Source of the DNA: Ruegeria atlantica
Lineage (GTDB): Bacteria > Pseudomonadota > Alphaproteobacteria > Rhodobacterales > Rhodobacteraceae
Assembly (NCBI RefSeq): GCF_013032005.1
Contig: NZ_WQBE01000006.1
Coordinates: 62,001 to 126,000, forward strand
DNA length: 64,000 nucleotides
Direction: 5' to 3'
A program made the position numbers and the translations under genes. Shown piece by piece: positions 35,684 to 44,521 of this stretch. Every line of letters starts with the position of its first letter. Positions within the stretch are counted from its first letter, which is position 1. The notes under the pieces were generated by a model that saw only the letters and a program-made list of their open reading frames with translations, ran no database searches and was not told the origin of the DNA.

Positions 35684-37695
35684 GCCGCGATCAGACCGCG
35701 CCCTTTCAGCAAGGCCTCAACCCCCGGCAACCGACCCCGAAAGGCGAGGTACAGCTCTTCGGCCTCGCGTGAGCCGCCTGTGGACAGGATGTTTTCTTCC
35801 AACGCTTTAGCGCGTTCCGGGTCAAAGGCCCCTCCGGCCTCTTCAAACGCGGCAAAGGCATCGGCGTCCATGACCTCGGACCACATATAGCTGTAATAGC
35901 CCGCGCTATAGCCATCGCCCGCAAAGACATGCGCGAAATGTGGGGTGGCGTGGCGCATCCCAATGGCTTGCGGCATGCCGATCTGGGACAAAACCTCAGC
36001 CTGTTTCGCCATCGGATCAGCCGGGGCATCGCCATCGTGGAACGCCAGATCGACCAGCGCCGAGGCGACATATTCCACCGTCTGAAACCCCTGATCGAAA
36101 TTGGCGGCCTTGAGCACTTTTTCCAGCATCTCCTGTGGCATCGCTTCGCCGGTTTCGGCGTGGGTGGCAAATTCGGCCAGAACCTCGGGCACTTCCAGCC
36201 AGTGTTCATATAGCTGGCTGGGCAACTCTACAAAGTCCCGCGCCACGCTGGTGCCCGAAATGCTTTCATAGGTCACATCGGACAGCATCTGATGCAGCGC
36301 GTGACCGAACTCGTGGAATAGGGTCCGGGCATCGTCGTAAGACAACAACGCAGGATCGCCCTTGGCAAAGTTGCAGACGTTGATCACGACCGGCGCCTGC
36401 ACTTTGGGGAACTTGGCCTGCGACCGCATCGCACTGCACCACGCCCCTGACCGTTTAGACCCCCGTGCGAAGTAGTCGCCTATGAAAACGGCTATATGTT
36501 GCCCGTTGCGCGTGACTTCCCACGCGCGGCAATCGGAGTGATAAAGCGGCACATCCAACGGTGCGAATTCAAGCCCGAACAGGCGGTTTGCGCAGGCAAA
36601 GGCAGCCTCGATCATCCGATCCAACTGCAGGTAAGGCTTCAACGCGGCCTCATCCAGATCATGCTCGGCCTTGCGGCGTTTCTCGGCATAATAGCGCCAA
36701 TCCCACGCTTCCAGCGGGCCGTTGACGCCGTCCTCCTGCATCATCTGCGTCAGGATTTCAGCATCGGCATCGGCGCGTGACTTGGCGGGGCCCCAAACTT
36801 GCATCAGCAGTTCGCGCACCTTGTCAGGCGTGCGGGCCATTTCAGATTCCAGCTTGAAATCGGCGAAACTGTCAAAGCCCAGCAGTTTGGCGCGTTCTTC
36901 GCGCAGTTGCAGGATTTCAGCTGAGATATTGCGATTGTCGGTCTCACCGCCATTGGCACCACGCGCCGCCCAGGCCCGATAGGCCTTTTCCCGCAGGTCG
37001 CGCCGGGGCGAGAATTGCAAGAACGGCACAATCAGTGAGCGCGACAGGGTGACCACCGGACCCTTTGCTCCCTTTTCCTGCCCCGCAGCGCGGGCGGTAT
37101 CCACCACGAATGCAGGCAACCCCTCAAGATCGTTTTCGGAAAGCTCCATGTACCAATCACGTTCGTCGGCCAGAAGGTTTTGCGTGAAAGACGTTCCCAA
37201 CGAGGCCAGCCGTGCCTTGATGTCCTGCATCCGGGCGTCCTGTTCGCCCTCAAGCGCCCCACCCGCACGGACAAAACCGCGATGGGTCAGCATGAGAACG
37301 CGGGCCTGTTCATCCGTCAGGTTCAGATCCTCCTTGCGAGACCACAGATCGGCCAACCGTTGAAAAAGAGCCTTATTCGAAGAAATACCCGAGAAATGCG
37401 CCGCAAGTTTGGGCGAGAAGTCTCGTTGCAGTTCCTCTCGTGCCGGGTTGCTGTCTGCCCCTGCGACCGTAAAAAAGACCGACAACACCTTGTCCATCTG
37501 CTCTCCAGCAGCTTCCAGCGCTTCGACCGTATTGGCAAAGGTGGGCGCATCGGGGTTATCGGCAATCGCGTCGATCTCGGCGTTATGCGCCTGCATGGCC
37601 TGCTCGAGCGCGGGGGCGAAATCGTCGTCTGAGATTGCGTTGAACGGAGCGATTTCAAACGGCGTGGTCCAGTTGGACAGGATCGGGTTGGTCAT
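35680..37695 (-). CDS. M3 family metallopeptidase (oligopeptidase A / Dcp type)
   Basis: A 671-residue zinc oligopeptidase with the family M3 motif HEFGH (zinc ligands H461 and H465, catalytic E462) in LFHEFGHALHQML and the downstream third-ligand helix after SDVTYESISGTSVARDFVELPSQ. No signal peptide is present, so it acts in the cytoplasm on peptides left by other proteases. It is either prlC- or dcp-like; sequence alone does not separate the two. Its stop overlaps the stop of ghrA. Confidence 0.92.
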   Translation of the reverse strand: MTNPILSNWTTPFEIAPFNAISDDDFAPALEQAMQAHNAEIDAIADNPDAPTFANTVEALEAAGEQMDKVLSVFFTVAGADSNPAREELQRDFSPKLAAHFSGISSNKALFQRLADLWSRKEDLNLTDEQARVLMLTHRGFVRAGGALEGEQDARMQDIKARLASLGTSFTQNLLADERDWYMELSENDLEGLPAFVVDTARAAGQEKGAKGPVVTLSRSLIVPFLQFSPRRDLREKAYRAWAARGANGGETDNRNISAEILQLREERAKLLGFDSFADFKLESEMARTPDKVRELLMQVWGPAKSRADADAEILTQMMQEDGVNGPLEAWDWRYYAEKRRKAEHDLDEAALKPYLQLDRMIEAAFACANRLFGLEFAPLDVPLYHSDCRAWEVTRNGQHIAVFIGDYFARGSKRSGAWCSAMRSQAKFPKVQAPVVINVCNFAKGDPALLSYDDARTLFHEFGHALHQMLSDVTYESISGTSVARDFVELPSQLYEHWLEVPEVLAEFATHAETGEAMPQEMLEKVLKAANFDQGFQTVEYVASALVDLAFHDGDAPADPMAKQAEVLSQIGMPQAIGMRHATPHFAHVFAGDGYSAGYYSYMWSEVMDADAFAAFEEAGGAFDPERAKALEENILSTGGSREAEELYLAFRGRLPGVEALLKGRGLIAA

Positions 37696-37810
37696 GCAAA
37701 TCTCCTTTGCTGGTCAAGCTAGGGAGGCGGGCTGGAATGGTCCAGAGGTGGCGTATCAAATTCCGCGACAATCCAGTTTCGCGCGCCAGAAACAGGGCGC
37801 GGTTTCAGGG

Positions 37811-37895
37811 GCTCCCGCCCCCGCAGCGCGCATCAAAGATGCGCCTTGGCGGCGTTGGGCCGGACCGCGCGCTGACGCGCGCGGCGGTTGCATCT
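37811..37895. repeat. Palindromic intergenic repeat, copy 2
   Basis: Lies between the start of the M3 peptidase and the end of the MoeB/ThiF gene. It shares ordered blocks with copy 1 read in reverse: GCTCCCGCC, the GCATCAAAGATGC hairpin (37828-37844), GTTGGGCC and a GCGCGC stem (37865-37872 / 37877-37884). It reaches the ThiF-gene stop codon. Confidence 0.75.
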
Positions 37896-38943
37896 AGTTT
37901 TCGGAACCTGCGCAAATGGGGCAATCTTCCCGGCGTGATAGGGTGATTTTGCGACTTTCACCAAATAGCGCGTCGTAGATCAGCATCTCACAGCGCAGGG
38001 CTTGCCCCGCCCCAGTGATTACCTTGATCGCCTCGACCGCCATCATCGAGCCTACCACGCCGGGCAACGGGCCAATCACACCAGCCTCGGCGCAGGAGGG
38101 GGCCAGACCGGGGGCCGGAGCCTGGGGGAAGATACATTGATAGCAGGGCGCACCATTGGCCGGGTCGAAGACGCTGAGCTGGCCTTCCCATTGTGACAGC
38201 GCGCCCGAGATCAGCGGCTTGCCCAGCGCGACAGCAGTGCGGTTTGCCAAATAACGGGTGTCAAAGTTATCGGTGCCATCAAGGATCAGGTCAAAATCGG
38301 CAAACAGTTCAGTGGCGATTTCATCCGTCAGGCGGCGGTGATAGGGCAGAACAACCACATTGGGGTTCTGCGCCAGCATCGCCTGTTGGGCCGAAAAGAC
38401 CTTGGGCATGCCGATATCTGCGTCGCGATGGATAACCTGCCGTTGCAGATTGGCGTTTTCAACCTCGTCATCATCAATCACGCCGATAGTCCCCACCCCC
38501 GCGGCAGCCAGATATTGCAACGCAGGTGCCCCAAGACCGCCAGCACCGATGACCAGAACCCGCGCCTGTTTCATCTTTTTCTGTCCCGGCCCGCCCAGCT
38601 CACGCAGGACGATATGGCGGGCATAGCGCTCAAGTTCGGTCTCAGAAAACTGGTCGGATGGCATTGCGGGCTCCTTGGCTGAGGCTGGCGCGGCGCGGTT
38701 TCGCAACGCTTTCAGAACACGTCCGTAAACCAGTACCAGCAGCACCGTACCCGCCAGTATCAGCCACATCGCCGCAGAACCGCCGGTCGCCTGACGCAAG
38801 GGATGCCCATCAGGCAGCAGCAATTGAGCCGTAATCACACCCAGAAGCAGCACGGCCACCGAAGTCGTGCGGGCCGTTCGCGATACACCAGCCAGATAGC
38901 CGATGCCCCACAGACCAGCCGCTAAAATCCCGACCAGAAGCAT
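37894..38943 (-). CDS. moeB: Membrane-anchored MoeB/ThiF family adenylyltransferase
   Basis: E1-like enzyme that adenylates the C-terminus of a sulfur-carrier protein such as MoaD or ThiS. Residues about 95-349 form a complete MoeB/ThiF domain: ERYARHIVLRELGGPGQKK, the nucleotide motif VIGAGGLGAPAL, DGTDNFDTRYLAN, and two CxxC zinc pairs (CYQC and CPIC). Residues 1-80 add two or three hydrophobic helices ([19 protein letters not shown]... and WLILAGTVLLVLVYG), so the enzyme should be membrane-tethered. No carrier gene lies nearby. The start shares one base with the dut stop, indicating coupling. Confidence 0.88.
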   Translation of the reverse strand: MLLVGILAAGLWGIGYLAGVSRTARTTSVAVLLLGVITAQLLLPDGHPLRQATGGSAAMWLILAGTVLLVLVYGRVLKALRNRAAPASAKEPAMPSDQFSETELERYARHIVLRELGGPGQKKMKQARVLVIGAGGLGAPALQYLAAAGVGTIGVIDDDEVENANLQRQVIHRDADIGMPKVFSAQQAMLAQNPNVVVLPYHRRLTDEIATELFADFDLILDGTDNFDTRYLANRTAVALGKPLISGALSQWEGQLSVFDPANGAPCYQCIFPQAPAPGLAPSCAEAGVIGPLPGVVGSMMAVEAIKVITGAGQALRCEMLIYDALFGESRKITLSRREDCPICAGSEN

Positions 38944-39398
38944 CAGCCGCGCCCGGTCGAGCCGAAACCACCCGCCCCGCGCGCCGTGTCGCTGAGCATA
39001 TCAACCGCTTCGAACGCAGCTTGCACGACCGGGGCTACGACCAGTTGCGCGATACGTTCGCCATGAGTGATCTCGAACGCCTCTTGACCTGCGTTCAGGA
39101 CGATCACACCCAATGGGCCGCGATAGTCGCTGTCGATCGTACCGGGCGTATTGGGCAGAGTGATCCCGTGTTTCAGCGCCAGACCCGAACGGGGGCGCAC
39201 CTGAACTTCGAACCCCTGCGGAATTTCGATCCTTAGACCAGTGGGCACCAGGGCGCGTTGGCCCGGTTCAAGCGTGATTGACGCACCGCCAGGCAGGTTT
39301 GCCCGCACATCCGCACCAGCCGCCCCCGCGGTTTCATAAGACGGCAAGGGTACTGAGGGGTCAGCGCCCTGTTCGCGGATCACACGAATTGCAACCAT
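38943..39398 (-). CDS. dut: dUTP diphosphatase
   Basis: Hydrolyses dUTP to dUMP, keeping uracil out of DNA and feeding thymidylate synthesis. The 151-residue trimeric-type enzyme shows the five motifs in order: [44 protein letters not shown] and the terminal [15 protein letters not shown] 39396-39398 with GAGGA 6 bases upstream is preferred over the adjacent GTG. It sits in a coaBC-dut-moeB run. Confidence 0.95.
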   Translation of the reverse strand: MVAIRVIREQGADPSVPLPSYETAGAAGADVRANLPGGASITLEPGQRALVPTGLRIEIPQGFEVQVRPRSGLALKHGITLPNTPGTIDSDYRGPLGVIVLNAGQEAFEITHGERIAQLVVAPVVQAAFEAVDMLSDTARGAGGFGSTGRG

Positions 39399-39413
39399 CA
39401 CTGTTCCTCTTGT

Positions 39414-40610
39414 CTAGCTCGTCAAAGCGTCGGCGATCTTGGTCGCCAAACGCTCGGCCACTGCATCTTTGCCCATGCGCGGCCATTCCTCGGCCCCGTC
39501 ATCCGAGATTAGGATCACCGCATTCTCGGACCCGCCCATGATCCCGGTTGCCGGGCTGACATCATTGGCCACGATCCAGTCACAGCCCTTACGCCCCCGT
39601 TTGGCGGTGGCATGTTCGATCACATTGTCCGTCTCGGCGGCAAATCCCACAACCAGCGCCGGGCGACCAGTTTTCATATGCGATACGCGTTTTAGGATGT
39701 CGGGATTTTCGGCAAACTCCAGCGCTGGCATCCCATCGCGGCTTTTCTTCAGCTTTTTGTCCGAGGCACTTGCGACCCGCCAATCCGCGACAGCTGCGGC
39801 GAACACGCCTGCATCCACTGGCAGTGCGGCATTCACGGCGTCCGACATTTGCAGCGCGGTTTCGACCTGCACGACCTGCACCCCTGGGGGTGGCGGAACA
39901 TCCGCTGGGCCGGTGACAAAGACCACGTCAGCGCCCAGTGCAGCAAGCGCCCGGGCTACCGCCGTACCCTGCGCCCCAGAGGAGCGATTGGCGATATAAC
40001 GCACCGGGTCAATCGGTTCATGTGTCGGCCCCGAGGTCACAAGCACACGCTTACCGCTAAGCGGGCCCTGACCCAGTTCCGCCTCAATCGCTGCGACGAT
40101 CTCAAGCGGTTCGGACATACGGCCGGGGCCGTATTCGCCGCAAGCCATATCACCCTCGTTCGGGCCGACAAAACGGACGCCGTCGGCCTGCAATTGTTTC
40201 AAATTGCGCTGCGTCGCCGGATGGTCCCACATGCGAACATTCATCGCAGGGGCACACAGAACCGGCGTGTCGGTCGCCATCAACAGGGTCGAGGCCAGAT
40301 CGTTCGCCAGCCCGGTAGCCATCTTCCCCATCAAATCCGCAGTCGCGGGGGCCACAACGATCAAATCCGCCGAGCGCGACAATTGGATATGCCCCATCTC
40401 GGCCTCATCTGTTAGATCGAACAGATCGCGATAGGCTTTTTCACCAGCCAGAGCCGCCACGGACAGGGGTGTCACGAATTCCTCAGCCGCGCGCGTCAAC
40501 ACGGGCGTCACGGCCGCGCCGCGTTCTTGTAGGCGCCGGATCAGGTCCAGCGACTTATAGGCCGCGATCCCACCGCCGATAATCAGCAGAATGCGTTTCG
40601 ATGCCAGCAT
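39414..40610 (-). CDS. coaBC: Phosphopantothenoylcysteine decarboxylase / phosphopantothenate-cysteine ligase
   Basis: Bifunctional enzyme for two consecutive steps of coenzyme A synthesis. The N-terminal flavoprotein decarboxylase (about residues 1-185) shows LLIIGGGIAAYKSLDLIRRL, the PAMNVRMWDHPATQ substrate loop and the active Cys in ACGEYGPGR. The C-terminal ligase (about 190-398) begins VLVTSGPTHEPIDPVR and carries the ISNRSSG-type segment IANRSSGAQG. Its 398-residue length is normal for the fusion. Confidence 0.96.
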   Translation of the reverse strand: MLASKRILLIIGGGIAAYKSLDLIRRLQERGAAVTPVLTRAAEEFVTPLSVAALAGEKAYRDLFDLTDEAEMGHIQLSRSADLIVVAPATADLMGKMATGLANDLASTLLMATDTPVLCAPAMNVRMWDHPATQRNLKQLQADGVRFVGPNEGDMACGEYGPGRMSEPLEIVAAIEAELGQGPLSGKRVLVTSGPTHEPIDPVRYIANRSSGAQGTAVARALAALGADVVFVTGPADVPPPPGVQVVQVETALQMSDAVNAALPVDAGVFAAAVADWRVASASDKKLKKSRDGMPALEFAENPDILKRVSHMKTGRPALVVGFAAETDNVIEHATAKRGRKGCDWIVANDVSPATGIMGGSENAVILISDDGAEEWPRMGKDAVAERLATKIADALTS

Positions 40611-40673
40611 GTTCAGCCCTTCCTGTCCCGGTCGGCCCCGACATTAGGCAAGGGGGCCTGACAGTTCCAGCGG

Positions 40674-41489
40674 TTAATTCTGCTTTTGAAACGCCAGACA
40701 TGGGTCTTCGCGTTCAACGCTGGGGCTGTCGATTACCGCGTCGAAGGTGCCATTAACCACGCCATCTTCGGATTGACCCAGCACAAAGACCTTCAGCCCC
40801 GGGCGCAATCGGTTCAAAAAGGTGGGAATGCCCCGATCTTTACGGGCATGGCCATTCCCGGTGATCACCGCAACCGGGCCGCCGGTTTCATCGGTGGCGC
40901 GCAAGATGGCGCGCGTCAGCACAGCGTCGCGCAAGCGCTGAATGGCCACCAGTTGCGGCAAGGCACTTTCTGGGATCGCATCGCAATGGGCGGCCAGTTG
41001 ATCGGCCTCGCGCGCGGCCTGTTCGTCGGCTGGCAAAGGCACGGTCAGTCCATAACGTGCCGCATCCGCGCCCAAAGCGGTGGCTGCCCCTCGCTCCATC
41101 GCCGCACGGGCTGCGGCACGTGGAACCATGGCCCCGTAGACGGGCGCGTCTGATGCCTGAAACACCGGGTAATACATGCTGAGCGGCGGCCAGCCCGATT
41201 CAAGCCATTCCAGAATGCGCGCAAGCTCTTCGGGGTTGGATACAGCCTTATCCGCCAGTCGCTGCGCACCTTCTTCGGTTACCATCTCCCACACAACAGC
41301 CGAGGGGGTGATGGCCTTCAATGCTTCGGCCTGAATGACATGGTGTTGCGGGTTGTCGTGTATCTCGCCCAAAATGACTACATCCGCCGAGGTCATCGCG
41401 GCCAAAATATCATTGGGGATCAAATCTTCGGCCTGGCCGGGCGCGGCCATAACCATCAGTGTACAAACAAGAATCGCAAGCTGTCTCAT
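40674..41489 (-). CDS. ChaN-like exported haem-binding protein
   Basis: A 271-residue protein with a signal peptide (about residues 1-20, ending GQA-E) and a ChaN (DUF399) domain. The GEIHDNPQHHVIQ block and the late VITGNGHARKDRG block hold the conserved histidines. Family members bind haem or act in iron handling, and some are lipoproteins, but here no lipobox is visible. The start overlaps the rpoHII stop (ATGA), so it is very likely co-expressed with that sigma factor, suggesting a role in oxidative or photo-oxidative stress. Confidence 0.85.
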   Translation of the reverse strand: MRQLAILVCTLMVMAAPGQAEDLIPNDILAAMTSADVVILGEIHDNPQHHVIQAEALKAITPSAVVWEMVTEEGAQRLADKAVSNPEELARILEWLESGWPPLSMYYPVFQASDAPVYGAMVPRAAARAAMERGAATALGADAARYGLTVPLPADEQAAREADQLAAHCDAIPESALPQLVAIQRLRDAVLTRAILRATDETGGPVAVITGNGHARKDRGIPTFLNRLRPGLKVFVLGQSEDGVVNGTFDAVIDSPSVEREDPCLAFQKQN

Positions 41490-42364
41490 GCGATGAAGTG
41501 TTGCACCTCGCGCGACTGTGCTTCAAGGTTCTTACGCATTTTCACAAAAGCCGCAGCCTCAAGCTGACGCACGCGTTCCTTGGACAGGCCAAGCTCTTGC
41601 CCCAGACTTTCCAGCGTGCGGGCAGGATCGCGCAGCTTGCGTTCGCGCACAATAAAGCGTTCGCGGTCGTTCAACGCCTGCATCGCCGTCACCAACCATT
41701 CGCGCAGCTGTTCGGTATCGTGGCTGTTTTCAACCGTCTCGGCAGCTTGCTCGCGTTCATCCTCTAGCGCATCGATCCACTCCCGACCGTCTTCATCCGT
41801 CGATTGCACCGCGTTCAGAGAGAAATCCGAGCCCGAAAGGCGCCCTTCCATCATCTCAACATCACGCAAGGGCACGCCGATTTCAGCTGCAATCATCTGG
41901 TGCAACTGATGACGGTCCAGATCCATCCCTTCGGTTGCGGCCTCGCGTTCCAAACGCGCCTGAACCCGCCGCATGTTGAAAAACAGGGATTTCTGCGATG
42001 AGGTCGACCCAGTGCGCACCATCGACCAGTTGCGCATCACGTAGTCCTGAATGCTCGCCTTGATCCACCAGACCGCATAGGTTGAAAAGCGCACGCCTCG
42101 GTCGGGATCAAATTTGTCGGCCGCTTTCATAAGGCCCAAACCAGCCTCTTGAATCAGATCATTCATCGGCGCGCCGTATCGTTTGAACTTGGCCGCCATC
42201 GAAATCGCCAGCCGCATATAGGCCGTGATCAACCGATGCAACGCTTGTTCGTCACGGTCGTCACGCCACGCATAAGCCAGCTTTAATTCAGTTTCTGCGT
42301 CCAGCAATTCGGCTTTCATTGCCTGCCGGGACATCGAAAAATCGGTTCCATTATCCAGTGCCAT
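41486..42364 (-). CDS. rpoH: RNA polymerase sigma factor RpoHII (sigma-32 family)
   Basis: Alternative sigma factor of 292 residues. Region 2 includes LITAYMRLAISMAAKFKRYGAPMNDLIQEAGLGLMKAADKFDPDRGVRFSTYAVWWIKASIQDYV with the RpoH-box-like QKSLFFNMRRVQ, and region 4 holds LESLGQELGLSKERVRQLE. The ALDN start, ISMAAKFKRYGAPMND and the MEGRLSGSDFSLNA block place it with Rhodobacteraceae RpoHII, the singlet-oxygen and oxidative-stress copy, rather than classical RpoHI. A candidate RpoE-type promoter lies about 55-83 bases upstream. It forms a two-gene unit with chaN. Confidence 0.93.
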   Translation of the reverse strand: MALDNGTDFSMSRQAMKAELLDAETELKLAYAWRDDRDEQALHRLITAYMRLAISMAAKFKRYGAPMNDLIQEAGLGLMKAADKFDPDRGVRFSTYAVWWIKASIQDYVMRNWSMVRTGSTSSQKSLFFNMRRVQARLEREAATEGMDLDRHQLHQMIAAEIGVPLRDVEMMEGRLSGSDFSLNAVQSTDEDGREWIDALEDEREQAAETVENSHDTEQLREWLVTAMQALNDRERFIVRERKLRDPARTLESLGQELGLSKERVRQLEAAAFVKMRKNLEAQSREVQHFIA

Positions 42365-42418
42365 GGAAATCTCCCCTTTTCACAGGCGCGTGCCGGGCTT
42401 GCCTTACCGACTTAGGGT

Positions 42419-42447
42419 CGATACGCAGAACAAAACCGGGTGGATCA
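42419..42447 (-). promoter_or_regulatory. Candidate RpoE/ECF-type promoter of rpoHII
   Basis: On the minus strand a TGATCC -35 element (42442-42447) is separated by 17 bases from GTATCG (42419-42424). TGATC is the known -35 element of the Rhodobacter RpoE (ChrR-controlled) sigma factor, which drives rpoHII in that genus; the -10 match is weaker. The divergent cobU start lies within 20 bases of the -35. Confidence 0.5.
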
Positions 42448-42464
42448 CCAGAAAGGTAATAATA

Positions 42465-42986
42465 GTGTATCCGGATTTAACCTTTGTGTTGGGTGGCGCG
42501 GCCTCTGGTAAATCTGCTTTTGCCGAGCAACTTGTTGTTTTATCAAAAAAAACTCGCGTTTACCTCGCCACATCACAAGTGTTTGATGATGAGATGCGCG
42601 ACAAGGTTCAGCGCCATATCGCCCAACGCGGTGCAGGATGGGCGACGATCGAAGCCCCATTTGATCTTGGTTCGGCCCTGTCCGATTTGACCTCCGATCA
42701 TATCTGTCTGATCGACTGCGCCACCATGTGGCTGACCAATCATCTGTTGGCTGAAAACGATCTGGAACAAGCCCAATCTGTGCTTTTGCAGGCCCTTCAA
42801 TCGTGCCGGGCGCCGGTTATCATCGTCTCGAACGAAGTCGGCCATGGCATCGTCCCGGACAACGCTCTGTCCCGCCGCTTCCGCGAAGCACAGGGACGGT
42901 TGAACATCGCGCTGGCCGCACAGGCCGATCTGGCCGTGCAGGTAACAGCAGGGCTTCCGCTGGTGCTGAAAGGACAATTGCCGTGA
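42465..42986 (+). CDS. cobU: Adenosylcobinamide kinase/guanylyltransferase
   Basis: Bifunctional enzyme of late cobalamin assembly, phosphorylating adenosylcobinamide and then adding GMP. The 173-residue protein has the P-loop GGAASGKSAF at 10-19 (usually GGARSGKS) and the late VSNEVGHGIVPDNALSRRFREAQGRLN block. I chose GTG 42465 with AAAGG upstream; an ATG at 42363 lies in front of the rpoHII start and would add 34 unrelated residues. A CobC-like phosphatase overlaps its end, supporting a B12 role. Confidence 0.9.
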   Translation: MYPDLTFVLGGAASGKSAFAEQLVVLSKKTRVYLATSQVFDDEMRDKVQRHIAQRGAGWATIEAPFDLGSALSDLTSDHICLIDCATMWLTNHLLAENDLEQAQSVLLQALQSCRAPVIIVSNEVGHGIVPDNALSRRFREAQGRLNIALAAQADLAVQVTAGLPLVLKGQLP

Positions 42987-43561
42987 CCCGGCTGCATCTT
43001 GTTCGTCACGGGCCGACCCATGCGAAAACCATGGTCGGGTGGTCCGATCTGCCTGCCGACCTCAGCGATCACGCCGCTATCGCGCGATTGCACGACCATC
43101 TGCCAGACAAGGCGCTGGTGGTATCATCTGACTTGCTGCGGGCCACCGATACGGCATCGGCCATTCAAGGTAAACGCCAGCGCCTGCCGCATCATAGAGA
43201 CCTGCGCGAGATTCACTTCGGCACATGGGAGTTGCGCAATTTCAAAGAGATTGAGGCCGAAAACCCCGATCTGGCCTTTGCGTATTGGGACAATCCCGGC
43301 GACGTGCGCCCGCCCAAAGGTGAAAGCTGGAACGAGGTTTGCGCCCGCGTCGATGCCGTGATCGACCAGTTGATTGTCGATCACACGGGCCACGACCTGA
43401 TCATCGTGGCCCATTTCGGCGTGATCCTGACCCAGGTGCAGCGCGCCCTTGGCGTTGACGCACAAGAGGCGTTCAGCCATCGCATCGACAACCTCTCGGT
43501 CACCGACATCACCCATCACGGCGATCGCTGGTCGGTTGGGCAGATCAATCACTGTCCGTGA
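42983..43561 (+). CDS. Histidine phosphatase, CobC-like
   Basis: A 192-residue phosphoglycerate-mutase-fold phosphatase. The phosphate-accepting histidine is H9 in LVRHG, with the second catalytic His in IVAHFGVI and the acid in REIHFGTWE. It begins at a GTG overlapping the cobU stop (GTGA). That coupling makes alpha-ribazole 5'-phosphate phosphatase (cobC) the most likely role, finishing the nucleotide loop of cobalamin. Sequence alone does not exclude a general phosphatase. Confidence 0.82.
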   Translation: MTRLHLVRHGPTHAKTMVGWSDLPADLSDHAAIARLHDHLPDKALVVSSDLLRATDTASAIQGKRQRLPHHRDLREIHFGTWELRNFKEIEAENPDLAFAYWDNPGDVRPPKGESWNEVCARVDAVIDQLIVDHTGHDLIIVAHFGVILTQVQRALGVDAQEAFSHRIDNLSVTDITHHGDRWSVGQINHCP

Positions 43562-43619
43562 TCACACCCCGCACAAATCACTGATTTACTGAACGATCGC
43601 GGCGCGCCATCGTAGTCGT

Positions 43620-44504
43620 ATGACCTATGATTTATTTATTGGAGACCGCCTGTTTTCCAGCTGGTCCTTGCGCGGTTGGCTGATGCTGGAAAAGTTCGGC
43701 CTGCCCTACCGAAACCACATGATTGGCCTCTATTCCGGCACCATGGCCGAGGATATGAAGCCGCTGGCCCCGGCGCGCCTTGTCCCTGCTCTGCGCCTGC
43801 CGGATGGGACCATAGTGGGCGAAAGCCTTGCCATGGCCGAGACCTTGGCCGAACGGCATCCAGAGGCCGGGATGTGGCCCGAAGACGTGGCCGCCCGCGC
43901 AACGGCCCGGTGGCTATGCGCCGAAATGACTGCCGGATTCGCCGCGTTGCGCGCGGAATGTTCGATGCAGCTGTTGCACTGCTGGCAGGGATTTGATCCA
44001 TCGCCTGAAACGCTGGTTGATCTGGACCGGATCGAAACCCTCTGGGCACATGCCCGCACTATATCCGGTGCAGACTCCGGGCCGCTTTTCGGCAGGTATT
44101 CTCTGGTGGATGTATTTTACACCCCCGTGGCCGCGCGGATCATTGGCTATGGTTTGCCTGTGTCCGTGGCTAATCGGGAATATTGCCTGGATTTGCTATC
44201 CGACCCTTCGGTCCGACAATGGCGCGCAATGGGATTGACCGTGACCTATGATCCGTTCCCCTACGCATTCGACCTGCCGTCACAGGCATGGCCCATCGGC
44301 GCGCAAACCGATGCCCAATCTGTAGATAACGGACCATCGATCAACGATATCTGTCCTTATTCCGGCAAAGCGGTCACCCATTTTCTGGAACTGGACGGTC
44401 AGCGCTGGGGATTCTGTAACCAATTCTGCCGCGACAAAACGGTTGCGGACCCCGGTGCCTGGCCAAAATTCTTAGCAATGACCGACACCGTTAACCATTC
44501 GTAA
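43620..44504 (+). CDS. Glutathione S-transferase-like protein with C-terminal TRASH/YHS-like tail
   Basis: A 294-residue two-part protein. Residues 1-215 are GST-like: a thioredoxin-type N-domain (FIGDRLFSSWSLRGWLML with S14-S16 near the catalytic position, then LVPALRLPDGTIVGES) and a helical C-domain. Residues about 240-285 add a cysteine module, CPYSGK...WGFCNQFCRDK, with C245, C266 and C270, resembling the TRASH/YHS metal-binding fold. It is not part of standard GSTs. A link to metal or redox handling is inferred. The 3' end overlaps a CtrA-like site near comM. Confidence 0.82.
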   Translation: MTYDLFIGDRLFSSWSLRGWLMLEKFGLPYRNHMIGLYSGTMAEDMKPLAPARLVPALRLPDGTIVGESLAMAETLAERHPEAGMWPEDVAARATARWLCAEMTAGFAALRAECSMQLLHCWQGFDPSPETLVDLDRIETLWAHARTISGADSGPLFGRYSLVDVFYTPVAARIIGYGLPVSVANREYCLDLLSDPSVRQWRAMGLTVTYDPFPYAFDLPSQAWPIGAQTDAQSVDNGPSINDICPYSGKAVTHFLELDGQRWGFCNQFCRDKTVADPGAWPKFLAMTDTVNHS

Positions 44505-44505
44505 A
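44491..44505 (+). promoter_or_regulatory. Candidate CtrA site upstream of comM
   Basis: TTAA-N7-TAAA differs by one base from the CtrA consensus TTAA-N7-TTAA. It lies 45 bases before the comM start and partly within the 3' end of the preceding gene. A further TTAACC occurs 40 bases downstream. CtrA control of DNA-uptake genes including comM homologues is reported in Rhodobacteraceae with gene transfer agents. Confidence 0.4.
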
Positions 44506-44521
44506 CCGCATCCATGGCAGC

